From positions 1 to 64,000 of the forward strand of contig JAKEKT010000093.1 of assembly GCA_021495925.1 (NCBI GenBank): a DNA stretch of 64,000 nt, read 5' to 3'. The stretch comes from Diplodia intermedia. Taxonomy: Eukaryota > Ascomycota > Dothideomycetes > Botryosphaeriales > Botryosphaeriaceae. The notes under the pieces are model-generated. The model saw only the letters and a list, made by a program, of their open reading frames with translations, was not told where the DNA came from and did not search any database. Positions 23,901-35,611 of the stretch are shown here, piece after piece. The stretch's first letter is position 1. Each line of letters opens with the position of its first letter. Position numbers and translations under genes: made by a program.

Positions 23901-24164
23901 TGGATTGGAAATGTAGTTGGAGCATCGACGTAGGTGGCGGTGCCTGCTTGTGGAATGTAACTGTCTCTGAGCCTTATGACGCATGTGCAGTGGAGTTACC
24001 CTTTTGAGCGTGTTTGTGCAACTGTCTCCAGCCGGAGCTGCAGGCACGAAGACACGGCATGCATCATAAAAACCGTGGACATCTCCCTCGAGACACAATG
24101 AACCTCTTGATTCCCTATACCATCCCCTTTTCTTCCCCCACCTCATCAATCAAACGTCGAGACC

Positions 24165-26074
24165 ATGATGCAATCGAATAGACTGTCAGACTCCTCTTTC
24201 CTGCGGCCACAGCCGTGGTCGGAGTCCGTCGCGTCGACAATCTCAGCCCAGCCAGAGACGCAGAGAACCCCAACATCCGTCGAGCTCCTCGTCCAAGGCC
24301 AGCGCGACTGGAAGCTTCGGGACCGCCTCCCTCCGCTCGAGGTGGACTGGGAGAAGCCATACGACCCCGAGAACCCCATGGACTGGGGCTCACGGCGGAA
24401 ATGGACCTACGTCGCCCTCATCTCCGCCGTAACCTTCAACACGTACGTCATCCAGCCAGCCAGCCAGACAGCCAGCCGAGAGGCCAGAGGAGGAGGACAC
24501 CAACCCCTTCCCCCCTCACAGCCTGCGCCACGCTGACGCCAACACTCCCTCCCACAGCTCCCTCGCAACCACCATCTTCGCCCCGGGCGTGCCCGAGCTG
24601 ATGTCGGAATTCCACGCCGACAGCGACATCCTGGCGACCTTCGTCGTCTCCGTCTACGTCGTCGCCTTCGTCTTCGGGCCGCTCGCGTTCGCGCCGCTGA
24701 GCGAGCTGTACGGGCGGTGCGTGCTGCTCAACGCGACCAGCGTCCTCTTCCTCGCCTTCACCGCCGCCTGCGCCGTCAGCACCGCCCTGCCCGTGTTCGT
24801 CGTCTTCCGCTTCTTCCAGGGCCTGTGGGGCTGCGTGCCGCTGACGCTCGGCGGCGGCATCATCGCCGACGTCGTCCCGCCCGCCCGCCGCGCCAACGCG
24901 CTGAGCGGGTGGCAGCTCGGTCCGCTTTTGGTGAGTGTGTGTGTGGGGTGGTGGTGGTGGTCACTGCTTACGCCTCTTGCTCGTCTCGGAGTGTTTCGGG
25001 TTCCCCCGAAACCCCGCGTGTGTGCGTGTGTGTTTGAGGCTGACGAACTGCCCAACAGGGTCCCGTGATCGGTCCCATTGCTGGAGGTTATCTGTCAGAG
25101 TCGCTAGGGTGGCGGTGGAGCTTCTGGATCGTCAGCATAATCGTAAGAGCCCCCTCCCCCCTCCCCCAACCCAATCCAAACCCCCTCGCATCCCCCACTG
25201 ACCAGCCGTCACTCCCCCCAAAAAACAGGAAGGCGTCCTCGTCATCCTCAGCCTCGCCATCCTGCGCGAAACCTACGCGCCGACCCTCCTCGCGCGGCGC
25301 GCCGCGCGCCTGCGCGCCGAGACGGGCAACCCGGGCTACCGCTCCGTCCACGACGAAGCGGCGGCATCGAACCGCACGGCGCCGTCGCAAGTCTTCGCGC
25401 GCGCCATCCTGCGGCCGGTCAAGATGCTTCTGCGGTCGCCCATCGTCGGCATCCTCGCGCTGACGGTGTCCATCGTGTACGGCTACCTCTACCTGCTCTT
25501 CACCACCTTCACGGCCGTGTTCTCCGGCACCTACAACTTCTCCCCGGGCGCCGCCGGGCTGGCCTACCTGGGGCTCGGGACGGGCTTCATGGCGGGCCTG
25601 CTCTTCACGGGGCTCCTGTCGGACAAGCTGGCCCTGCATCTCGCGGGCGGCTCCGCCTCCGCGCTCAAGCCCGAGCACCGGCTGCCGCCGCTCGTGCTCG
25701 GCGCCTTCAGCGTGCCCGTCGGGCTGCTCTGGTACGGGTGGGCGGCGGCGGCGCGCGCGCACTGGATCGTGCCGATAACCGGCACCTTCTTCGTCGGCTT
25801 CGGCGTGCTGTGCGTCTACATGCCCGTCCAGGCCTACCTCATCGACGCCTTCCCCGTGCACGCCGCCAGCGCGAGCGCCACCAACACCGTCGTCCGCTCG
25901 CTCTTCGGCGCCTTCCTGCCCTTCGCCGGCCCGCCGCTGTACGGCGCCTTGGGGCTGGGCTGGGGCAACAGCTTGCTCGCCTTCGTCGCGCTGGCGACCG
26001 CGCCCGCGCCGTTTTTGCTGCTCAAGTACGGCGAGCGGATTCGGTTGTCGCCGAGGTTCAAGCTCGATTTGTGA
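24165..26074 (+). CDS. MFS exporter (drug:H+ antiporter-1 type)
   Basis: Four exons: 24165-24442, 24558-24930, 25059-25142, 25229-26074 (526 aa). The start is one of two adjacent ATGs. A hydrophilic N-terminus carries the fungal DHA1 motif WEKPYDPENPMDWGSRRKW, then 12 predicted membrane segments. Conserved loops: LSELYGR between segments 2 and 3, FRFFQGLWG, GPIAGGYLSESLGWRW. A long cytoplasmic loop (TYAPTLLARRAARLRAETG) is typical of this family. It probably exports the diterpenoid or protects the producer. Same strand and next to FAD oxidase copy 2 and the GGPP synthase fusion. Confidence 0.92.
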
Positions 26075-26979
26075 TTGGATTGGGGTGGGTCTTTTTTCAG
26101 GTGTTGGAGGATTCATCTCCTTCCCCTTGTTTTGTCTCTTCGCTCGGTTTCGCTTTCTTTGCTCCCTTTTTTTCGTCCTTGTCTCTGAGCTTTTTCCCAA
26201 TCCGAGCGCGTTCTTTCCTGTTTGGGTGGGTGTACAATAGACAGATAGACAAAGACAAATGGAAACCTGATCTCTAGAAAACATCTGAACCCTCGTCTAG
26301 CCGAAATCCTTCCCCGGATCCGTTTTGATGGTTTAAGACAGCAGTGAACGTGATGTACGCGCAACGTTGTCGCAGAACCACCGAGCTATAGGGGACCTGC
26401 AGCCACAACGCTTATGCGAGCGCCATCGATGTTCTAGGTTCGGTGGGGAGGCCCGGGCTGAAACGGGAGGAAGGCAGGCCGTTAAGCAAGACGGAGGCTG
26501 CCGGTGGAGGCTGATCCGGAACGCCCCCGGTGTGACATTACGGTTTGCCACCGCCGAAGCGGGCTTCTCGATTCGGCAAGCCCGGAAAACAAGATAGGGT
26601 GTAAGCAAGGCAGCAGAGACAGTTTGTGTTGCGGAGCGTTGCCGAAGAGAGCTCCGAGCCGCTCATCGGGCTTAGCCTGAAGGAGAGCCTCCAGAGGTCA
26701 TCAGATGGCAAAGCGTTAACGGAAATGCGAGAGTTCGTCGTGGAGCCAGGAGTGAACGCGCGGTACTTCGGGGGAAGTCGTTTGTTCTTTGCTTCCGGGG
26801 GATGAGCAGGGAGAGGATAAGGAAATTTAAACGAAAGGAGGCCGTAATAGAGAAAGGCTGAACATAAATGCTGGCTGCAGTTCTTTCTCTTCAATAAATC
26901 CACTGCTCTTACCAAAGTTTTCGGGCATACCGACAACCAACTCCAACGACGCAAATGCAAGCAATCGATTTCGTGTACC
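26075..26979. other. Intergenic region before the GGPP synthase fusion
   Basis: 905 bp without a gene. An inverted repeat (CGGGCTT / AAGCCCG, 26560-26566 and 26578-26584) lies about 400 bp upstream of the next start codon and could be a regulatory site. Pyrimidine-rich DNA around 26100-26220 fits the 3' UTR of the MFS gene. Confidence 0.4.
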
Positions 26980-29688
26980 ATGTTGCGCTCCACATTTCGC
27001 TCTGCCTTGCCTACGTCGTCACGCTACGAGCCATCAGAGAGCCAACAGCAGGGGACGCATCCGTCGACACCTCCCTCACGATCGCGGCCGCTGAACATGA
27101 CTTCTGATTTCAGCATGGCTACCAATGGCGATGAAGATTGGCAGCCTACGCAGGCTCTGGCATTGCGGCTGCACCAGCGCCCAGACCTGAGCGACGCAGG
27201 GGCTCGCCGCGCCGATGCTGACTGTAGCAAGATCGGTGATGGGCCGCCTGCGCCTCTTCCGCAGCCAAGCGCACCGATCAGCCTGGCCGCCGTGACCATC
27301 CCCGAATGCCTCGAGGAGAGGCTGGAGGCCGTTTCTTACGCCCTCCAGCTCGCGATCAGATACCACGGGGACAATCGCGGTGGTAAGTTCAAGACGTCTA
27401 CCCACCCCGACTCACACATCATCTTCGCCCAGACCCACACCCTTTCAGCCCGCACAGTTCTGACAAGTGGGCCATCGCCACTCACTCCTGTCTGATTGTC
27501 TACGCAAGGCAACGCTGACTTCTGGTATTAGCAACCCATGACAAGCTTGCCATCAACGGAGCGGATTCGAGCAGTAACGGCAAGAAGAATCCCTCCGGCG
27601 ATGACTCGTCAAAGACCCAGAGAGAAGATCTGCAGGGCCAAATGCTGTTGGCGATGATGGAGCAGGACCCTACGCAAGCGTTGAGCGCCGTCGAAGCGTG
27701 GTCGCAGGCCGTCTGGCTGTGGGCCGAGCGAAGGAAGCGGATTCCGGAAGATGACGAGAGCTGGGAAGAGTACGTGCGCGACTGGTTGCTGCGGCCGAGT
27801 GAAGCGTAAGTGTGTTTTTTTTTGTTTCTTCCCTTTCCCTCCTTCATTCGGGCTTTCTGTTGTTGATCCGGCCAATCGGATTTACGCCTTCTTTTTGGAT
27901 TTGTTATTTTCATTTGCTTTTTTCTGGCTAACGGATTTGTTTGGCGCAGGCTGTGGTACGGACTACTGTCATTCGGCTTGGGCGTCAGTCTGACAGACCA
28001 AGAGAGGCGAGAGTGCTGCAAGCTCTGCCGTGGTGCCTTCGTGGCTTTCGGGCTCCGGAACGAGCTCCTCGCGTGGAACGACGATGCCGCCAGCGGTGGT
28101 CATGGTAGTACCGCATCTGCGTTCGGAGCATTGGGCTTGCTCGTGCGGCAGGCTGGCGGTGGCGCTGCCGAAGCTAGGAGGAAGTGTCTTGGAATTGTCC
28201 GGGCCGAGGAGGATGAGTATGCTCGGAACTTGCAGGCTCTGGATGGCCGAGATGACCTTTCGGCAGCGGCGAAGGAGTTCGTCCGCCAAGTGCAGCACGT
28301 ACCGACGGGCTTCGCGCTCTGGGCGAGGCTTCATCTAGCGGGCGGAGCGAATCCAGGGGCCGAGAGGCAAGACGCAGAAGCAATTAAAAACGACATTGTT
28401 GATGAGACCGGGGCTGCGAGCATGGACAGGTTCGACTCTGCGATGTCGAGTCCGCAGCAGACAACTTCCCGTCATGGCGACTTGCAGGATATGTGCAACA
28501 CCAGCCTACCTGGAGCGAGCACTGATGTGAGTTACATGCCGATGAGATGCAGCGGCTTTTCCCATGAGCTAACAAAATCAGATGGTTATGGCGCCTTTCC
28601 ATTACTTGAAATCGCTACCTTCGAAGGGTGTGCGCGAGAAGGCCATCGATGCGCTGAACGTCTGGGTCAACGCGTCGTCGGAGTCGCTTGAGACGATCAA
28701 AGTCATCATCGGCGACGTTCATGCCTTGTCGCTCATGTAGGCGACTCCGATTTGCCCCGAAAAAGGTCTTAGCTGACTGTGAGCGCTAGGCTGGACGATT
28801 TCGAAGACGGTTCACCGCTGAGACGCAGTCGGCCTGCAACGCACGGTGTATTCGGCGTAGCTCAGACGGTGAACTCTGCTAACTTCCAGATGGTCGACGT
28901 CATTGGACGGGCGGCGGAGCTTAACGACGCCCAGTTCCAACGGGTTGTCATAGGTAAGCAGGCCGTGTCACCGGTTGTGGTGGCTGTCTGACCCACGTGT
29001 CCTTGCAGATGAGATGAAGAACCTGTTGGTTGGTCAGAGCTTGGACCTTTACTGGACGTACAATGTCTCGGTTCCCACGGTGCGCGAGTACCTCCAGATG
29101 GTGGACGGCAGTAAGTGGCCCGCGGCAGTCATGGCAGTTAAGCTTACGCGCCAGCAGAAACGGGAGGTCTCTTTCGGATGATCTCGAGGTTGATGGTAGC
29201 ACGGTCGGAGCTTGAACCGAAGCCTCTCGGGCTGGACCGGCTCATGACACTGCTCGGTCGATACTTCCAGATTCGCGATGACTACTCGAATCTCGTCTGT
29301 GACAAGGTATGCATGAATGCGTCTCGCACGCCAACGGCTGGATGCTGATACACGGTGATGGCAGTACGCTGCGGCCAAGGGCTTCGCCGAGGACCTGGAC
29401 GAGGGGAAGTGCAGCCTGGTCCTGATGCACGCATTGGAGCATGCGGAGCCAACGTCTCGGAGACTGCTGAGCGGGATGATGCAGCAGCGGCGCACGGCAG
29501 GGTGTGCCGGGCCGGGGCACAAGGAGCTTATCCTGAGGATTCTGGAGCAGGCCGGGTCGCTGCAGCACACGGCAGGGGTGCTGCGGGCGCTGGCGACGGA
29601 GCTGCGGCAGGAAATCGGAGCCATCGAAGCGGACACGGGGAAGGCGAACACGGCGCTGCGAGGGCTGGTGGAGGCCTTGCAGGTGTAG
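26980..29688 (+). CDS. GGPP synthase with an N-terminal degenerate terpene-cyclase domain (chimeric PTTS-like)
   Basis: Eight exons: 26980-27382, 27532-27805, 27950-28526, 28582-28736, 28790-28953, 29009-29110, 29158-29306, 29365-29688 (715 aa; 676 if starting at 27097). The C-terminal about 340 aa are an intact prenyltransferase: SLPSKGVREK, first Asp-rich motif DDFEDGSPLRR, second DDYSN, and the KTGGLFR segment. The N-terminal part lines up with class I cyclase domains of chimeric fusicoccadiene-type synthases: IPECLEERLEAVSYALQLA leads to where DDxxD/E should be but reads GDNRG, and the NSE triad position reads NELLAWNDD. So the metal ligands of the cyclase are lost while the fold-like text remains. 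Expected role: GGPP supply for the cyclase at 17.7 kb; the N-domain may only be structural. Confidence 0.87.
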
Positions 29689-29967
29689 AGTCGAGGATGA
29701 CTACCTAGAGCAGAAGCGGATGCGAATGCATGTGACGTCATTGCTGCCTGCTCGTCGCGGCCAACCAGCGCGAGGCCGAGTGCCGAACAGGCCCTAAGGC
29801 GAGCCGTCCCGGGCTTATCTGGAAGCTTAGCTGCCATCCTTCCCGCCGCGTCGGGCTCGTTGCTGTGCTGCGGCCAACAACACAGTGCTGATGGATGGGA
29901 CAATATAGGCGCTGCCCTGACCGGCCTGGCTGTCGGCGACCGTGACTGCTGACAATACGAAGACTCA

Positions 29968-31431
29968 ATGTTCAGCACCCTGAAGAACTCGACCGATGCG
30001 GAGGGCACCTATGTGCTGGAGCCCACCCGGCCGCCCTTTGACAGCAAGCGCCAGGGCAAACTGGCCCGCGTGGCCTGCACCCACTGCCGCGCCAAAAAAG
30101 TCGGTGCCTGCAGCCCCCATCGCTGTCCTCGGTACTGACCACAACCACACCTGTAGCTCAAGTGCTCCGGCGACAGCAACGGCTGTACCAGATGCCTTTC
30201 CAAGAACATCGAGTGTCGCTACCCCACCACCGGTAGCGCTGCAGCGTCCACGGAGAGATCGAGATCCACCCCGTCGGCCACCGCGAGCCCACCCGGAAAC
30301 TCCGCACCACCTGCCGAAAATGGTGTCCCCGCAACCACTGACAACGACGTCGATGCGTTGATGAACTTGGATCACCCCTCAACTGCTCTTTTCCTCGAAT
30401 CTCTGGATGCTCCACATGTGGGGGCCGATTTCATGGATACCACTTCAGCCACGATACAGTGGCCCTTTGACGATTTATTTCCCCTGCAAGGTAAGGTTGC
30501 ACACGCCCGCTCGCGGCGAGTCGATGTACTAATGCGCGTGGAACCCCCAGATTTGCATGCGGTACAGCCAGCCGGCCAGGCCAACGATAGCCAGCAGCTC
30601 CCCTTTTCCTTCCCGACCGCCCCAGACAGCGCCTCCAACCGGACCCAGCAACACCAAGACCAACAGCGCAAGCAGGCTTGCAACGGGCTCGACCTCTGCT
30701 GCTGCGACTGCATCAAAGAAGCCATCCAGACGTACGAATCCATCCAAGTCGACCTCGTCGTCCTGACGTCGCCGGGCTCGCCCGCATCGGCGTCCAGCGG
30801 CCAAGCCCAACAACAGTGCGGCACGCTCTGCGACTGCCACAACACGGCCGGCCTCATCGACGTGCTGCAGCACCAGAAGGCGGCGCTGGGCAGCTGCAAG
30901 GCGCTGGTTGGCTGCCCGCGGTGCCGCGAGCAGTCGGCCTACGTCATGTTCGCCATCTCCATGTGCGGCGCCCTGCTCGAGAGCATCGAGCACCTGCACC
31001 AGCTCGTCTCGCCCGGCGACGACCTGTCGCCGCCGCCGCCGCAGCCCAAAGCCCCGCGCCGCGCCGCCAACCAGATGCTGTCGCCCGCCCGTTCCCGCAA
31101 GTCGTCGGTGGTCGCCCACGGGTCGCTGCCGGGGAGCGACGACTCCCTGGACGGCTTCCCGTTCGCCCGCCAGCACCAGCAGCACCGCCGCGGCGTGCAG
31201 ATCGGTCGCTGGAAGCTGGATGACGATGACGAGCGACACGTTATTCAAGGCTTGCTCAGCGCGCGCATGGTCACGCTGGGCCGAGTCATCGACGGCATTG
31301 AGCGCGCCGTCGACGACAACCAATGGCTCACTCACGAGAATGCAGTTCGCCGGCTGAGGGAGCCGTTCTCCCTGGCCTCGTTGAGGATCAAGCAGCAATC
31401 TTCTTCCACCGAGAGTCTGGAGTCAAGGTAA
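29968..31431 (+). CDS. Zn2Cys6 transcription factor (AflR-like architecture)
   Basis: Three exons: 29968-30099, 30157-30490, 30551-31431 (448 aa). The Zn2Cys6 cluster is split by the first intron: CTHCRAKK then LKCSGDSNGCTRCLSKNIEC. The first intron begins GTCGGT, a weak donor. The C-terminal half has the Cys-rich pattern CCCDCIKEAI, CGTLCDCHN, CPRCREQSAYVMFAISMC and a final helix LLSARMVTLGRVIDGIERAV seen in secondary-metabolite regulators of the AflR type. Ser/Pro- and Gln-rich linkers separate them. Located between the GGPP synthase and the mevalonate gene pair, it is a second candidate pathway regulator. Confidence 0.9.
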
Positions 31432-31820
31432 ATGATTTTGTATTGGGGAGAAGCGTGGTTTTAAATTGAGCTGCAGGCAGTTAGCGCCACTACGGGTGAC
31501 GGAATAATTGAGCGCCCCTGAGCTCCATCGAAGACGCTACACTCTTCTTACGTGGGTAGTTGGATCCGATATTCGGATGGATTTGCGCGGCTCCAAACTC
31601 ACATTCATGTTCAAATATTGGATTTAACTACCTGGGTTAGTATGCAGTGTAGCATCTCTTTGAGGTACGTGCAGGCGGGCTCAAGCTCGAACCTTTTGTC
31701 AGCCACTGTGGAGCCACATTTTAAAACAACAACAGGAGTCATCGGAATCACTTCATGGTTTAGCGAAACGGCGTAATGGAGGCACAACAGCATAAATACT
31801 ATCCCATTCAAATAGACCGT
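31432..31820. other. Convergent 3' intergenic segment
   Basis: 389 bp between the stop codons of the regulator (+) and HMG-CoA synthase (-), presumably both 3' UTRs. Nothing else recognised. Confidence 0.5.
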
Positions 31821-33573
31821 CTACCTGACCTTATACGTCCGCTGAAACTTCTCATCCACATGCGCCAGGTAATACGTGCCCGGCAGCAGCGAATCCACAT
31901 CGCCCTCGGGATCCCGACTCGGCTTCTGATAGCTCTCCTCGCGCATCGCACACGCCTAAGCCCCCACGTCAGTCAGTCAATCAGCAAACAACAACAACAA
32001 CAACATCAACAACAACGAAAACCCCAGCGCCCCGCCCCCCTCCCGCGGAGAGCGAGAGAGAGAAAAAAAAAAAAGAAAGAAAGAAAGAAAGAACAACTCA
32101 CCAAATCATACTCCTCCGCCGTCGCCGTGACGCGCTCGGCCAGCCTCTCGCGGATGCGCAGCGCGGCAGCCATGCGCGCCACGTCGCCGCGCACCGTGAC
32201 GCCGAACAGCGAGCTGGCCAGCCCGCTGCCGTAGCTGAACAGCCCGACGCGCTTCCCCGCCAGCGCCGCCGCCGGCACCGTCCCCACCAGCCCCGCCAGC
32301 CCCCCGTACACGCTCGCCGTGTACATGTTGCCGCAGTTGGCCGCCACCACCGTGCCCGGCGCGACGCGCGCCGCGAAGCGCGCCGCCGAGAGCGAGACGA
32401 AGGCCGCTTCGCGCGTGCGCGTCCAGGCGGCGTTTGCGGATGGCGGGGGTGCGGTGGTGTTGTTGTTGTTGTTGTTGTCGGGCTGCTCGCGGTCGTCGAT
32501 GACGCTGGCGAAGGCGGGGTGCGTGGGGTGCGAGAGGTAGTCTTGGTGCAGGAGCCGCGCGTACGACTTGGCGACCAGCTTGCACGTGGGCGCGTGGAAG
32601 ACCATGTAGTCGAAGGTGTCGAGGGGGAGGGGGGGCACTGGCGGCGAGGGCGTCCCGTTCGAGGAGGTGCCGTTCGTCGTCGTCGGAGCGCCGCCGCCGC
32701 CGCCGTTGGTGGTGGAAGAAGAAGAAGAAGAAGAAGAAGCGGCATTCTGGACGGCGCCGTGGCGGGAGGGCACCTCGGACGCCTTCTTCTTCGCGTGGTA
32801 CGTCCGGTAGCACGCGTCGAGCGCCTCGAGGTAGCAGTCGATGGAGTGCTTGCCGTCGATGATGGGGTACTCGGCGCTGAAGTCGGCCTTGTAGAAGTCG
32901 TACGTGTGCTTCATGAAGGAGGCGCGCGTGCCCTGGTCCAGCACCAGCGGCGCGTCGGGGCCGACGAGCATGGCGACGCAGCCGGCGCCGCCGGTGGGGC
33001 GCGCGCTGGGCTCGGCGTAGAGGGCGATGTCGCCGGCGACGACGATGGCGTCGCGCCCGTCCCACGCTGACGACTCGACCCAGTTGACGGCGTTGAACAG
33101 CGCGTTGGTGCCGCCGTAGCACGCGTTGTACGTGTCGATGCCCTCCATGTCGCCGCCGTTGTCCGGGAACAGCTGCATCAGCACCGACTTGCACGACTTG
33201 GACTTGTCGAGAAGTGTCTCCGTCCCCACTTCCAGCCGCCCGATCGTCGTCGGGTCGATGTCGTACTTGCGCATCAGCGACGACACGGCCGTTAGCGCGA
33301 GCGAGTACATGTCTGCGTGGAGGGGGTAAGCATCATGGCTGTCGTCGCGCGCTGGTCACTTGCCTTCCCGGTCATCGCAGAAGCTCATCTTCGTCTGGCC
33401 CAAGCCCTTGGTGAACTTGCCGGAGCTGACGCCCATGAACTCCTCCAGATCGTCTTGGTTGACGCACTGGCTTCTCGTTAGCGGGGGATTGGTGCGGACT
33501 CAGGTAGCCGTACTCTGTTCGGAATGTAGATTTCGATGGCTTTGATGCCTACTTTCTCTGCGCGGACTGACAT
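31821..33573 (-). CDS. ERG13: Hydroxymethylglutaryl-CoA synthase
   Basis: Four exons: 33573-33514, 33466-33364, 33312-32102, 31955-31821 (502 aa; usual length about 460). The intron after exon 2 starts with GC (AG|GCAAGT) rather than GT. Catalytic residues are present: Glu86 in VGTETLLDKSKS, Cys119 in YNACYGGTNA, His in MVFHAPTCKL. Condenses acetyl-CoA with acetoacetyl-CoA. Extra length is a Ser/Gly/Thr run and an Asn run inserted between the KKKASEVPSRHG and DTFDYMVFH segments and after IDDREQPD. Whether this is the only copy or a cluster-dedicated duplicate cannot be told from the window. Divergent with mevalonate kinase across 367 bp. Confidence 0.93.
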
Positions 33574-33940
33574 GTTGCTTATTTTTTGCTTGATTCTTGT
33601 TGATTTTCTGGATTCGGTTTTCACTGTTGAAGGTCAATATATATATTGGAAGAACTTCTACGACCAAATCCATCCGCTATTGGTATTTCCCAAGTCGGCT
33701 TCGGGATGTAAGGGCTCACTTTCGGCATGCCGAAACAATCGAATCGTGGAACGGCTCGGGGTTGTTCCGTGCTCGGTAACCTTCTTCCAGGTTTCCGGTA
33801 ATTTGGACGGCCTGTCATCACTTTTCCCCTTTTGTACATCCGCGAGCTCGGGAACCATTCCGAGGCTCTGGCATTATTACAGAGACTGTTACGCTTCTTT
33901 CGGGACACCCCGGTTATCCCTTGACCCGAAGATTCTCACA
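33574..33940. promoter_or_regulatory. Bidirectional promoter, HMG-CoA synthase / mevalonate kinase
   Basis: 367 bp between divergent starts. An AT run (TATATATA, about 33637-33645) lies about 65 bp upstream of the HMG-CoA synthase start and could serve as its TATA box. A shared promoter would co-express two mevalonate enzymes. Confidence 0.5.
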
Positions 33941-35312
33941 ATGGGTCCCGAGATTGTCTGGACGGATCATGCGTTTGAGGTGTCCGCGCCAGCCAAGGCG
34001 ATTGTTTGTGGAGAGCACGCTGTCGTATATGGCAAGGTACACGACCATCTTCTAAACCCAAATTGTTGGCTTCCATCATCCTGACATCTAATTCAAATGG
34101 CAGAGCGCAGTCGCAGTAGCTCTCTCTCTGAGAACGTCTCTCAGGGTGGAGCCGTTATCAACCAACGATAATTCCGGCTTACTGAGACTAAGTTTGCCAG
34201 ACCTCCAGCATGACCTCAAATGGGATTCCTACAAGCTCCCATGGAAGGCCTTTCACGCCTCGACCCCCGGAGATGACCATCGCCCCACAGCAGAGCAGAT
34301 TGCCGCCATCGACAGCGCAGTGACAACCGCCTGCGCCTGTCCCACCACCACCAAAGGCGACCCCCTCTGCCGCGCCGTCGCCCGCGCCTTCCTCTTCCTC
34401 TACATGTCCCTGACGAACACACCCGCACGAGGCTGCTCATTCACCCTGCGCTCGCAAATCCCCATCGGCGCCGGGCTGGGCAGCAGCGGCAGCATCTGCG
34501 TCTGCCTCGCGGCCGCCTTCCTCACGACGCGCGCGAAGCGCATCACTCGCGGGCGCCACGGCGCCCAGCTCTTCCCGGACGACCTGGACGCCATCAACCG
34601 CTGGGCCCTCGCCGGCGAAGTCTGCACGCACGGCACGCCCAGCGGCGTCGACAACGCCATCTCCACCTGGGGCGGCGTGCTGGTGTACCGCCAGCCGTCA
34701 TCCTCCCCCTCCTCACCCTCATCCCCTCCAACACGCGACAGCGGCGCAGACCAACCACCGCCCTCCACGCGCTTCCTCTCCCCGGCGCCAACCGCCCCGC
34801 TCTCCTTCCTCCTCGTCGACACCAACCAGCCGCGCTCGACCCGCGCGCAGGTCGACAAGGTCGCCTCCTTCACCCGGTCCCACCCCGTCTTCGCCGCCAC
34901 CCTCCTCGCCGCCATCGACGCCGTGAGCCGTTCGGCCGCCCGTCTCTTCACTCGCGGCAACGACGACGACGACGACGACGACACTGCCGACTCACTAGCA
35001 CCTTCCAACAGCGACAACCGCGTGCGGCGGCTCGGCGCTTTGATGCGCCTGAACCACCATCTGCTCGTCGCGCTGGGGGCGTCGCATCCGCGGCTGGAGA
35101 GGGCGTGCGAGATGGTGGCGGGGAAGGGGGTGGGGTGGGCGAAGTTGACGGGGGCGGGGGGAGGGGGGTGCGTGGTCGTGTTGTTGGAGCCCGGGGTGGT
35201 GGTGGATGGGGAGAAGTTGGGGGAGGTGAAGGGGGAGCTTGTGCGGGAGGGGTTCGGGGTTATCGAGGCGGGTGTTGGGGGGGATGGGGTTGGGGTGGAT
35301 GTGTCGTGTTGA
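33941..35312 (+). CDS. ERG12: Mevalonate kinase
   Basis: Two exons, 33941-34036 and 34104-35312 (434 aa). GHMP-kinase signatures: PAKAIVCGEHAVVYGK at the N-terminus, ATP loop PIGAGLGSSGS, substrate region THGTPSGVDNAIS and C-terminal LTGAGGGGC. Phosphorylates mevalonate. Non-conserved inserts: a Ser/Pro-rich stretch after VLVYRQP and an eight-Asp run before DTADSLAP. Next to HMG-CoA synthase and the diterpene genes, which suggests precursor boosting, but a housekeeping role is equally possible. Confidence 0.93.
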
Positions 35313-35611
35313 TTTTTTGTGTAGAAGAGTTTGGTCGTTTGGGAATCAGTCGGGATTTAACAGTTGGTACTGTACAACGGCGGACTTCGTCAGCGTAGTG
35401 AATGGTGTTACACAGAATTGCTGTGGAAGGCACCGGGGCAGTGCTATGCGTATATCTGCAGTGCAACTGGCTGCGTGGTGGCGCAAGCCACAGCTGGGCG
35501 CACTCATATCAGCTGCGTCTCAGCCTCGAGCCAGCAACGGAACATATAAACCTATGCTTTGTCCCCATTGTCAGTCCTGTGTACTCGAAGCGATACGGAA
35601 GCCTTGGCATA

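Larger units (their letters stand above)
2039..35312. other. Putative diterpenoid biosynthetic gene region
   Basis: The stretch collects a bifunctional diterpene cyclase, a GGPP synthase, HMG-CoA synthase, mevalonate kinase, two P450s, two BBE-type FAD oxidases, an aldo-keto reductase, an FMN oxidase, a RidA-amine oxidase fusion, an MFS exporter and two Zn2Cys6 regulators. No clear housekeeping gene interrupts it. The core (cyclase, P450s, oxidases, exporter, GGPP synthase) spans about 9.3-29.7 kb. The left limit (amine oxidase, hydroxy-acid oxidase) and right limit (mevalonate genes) are inferred from adjacency only. Expression data or comparison with related genomes would set the borders. 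Confidence 0.8.
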
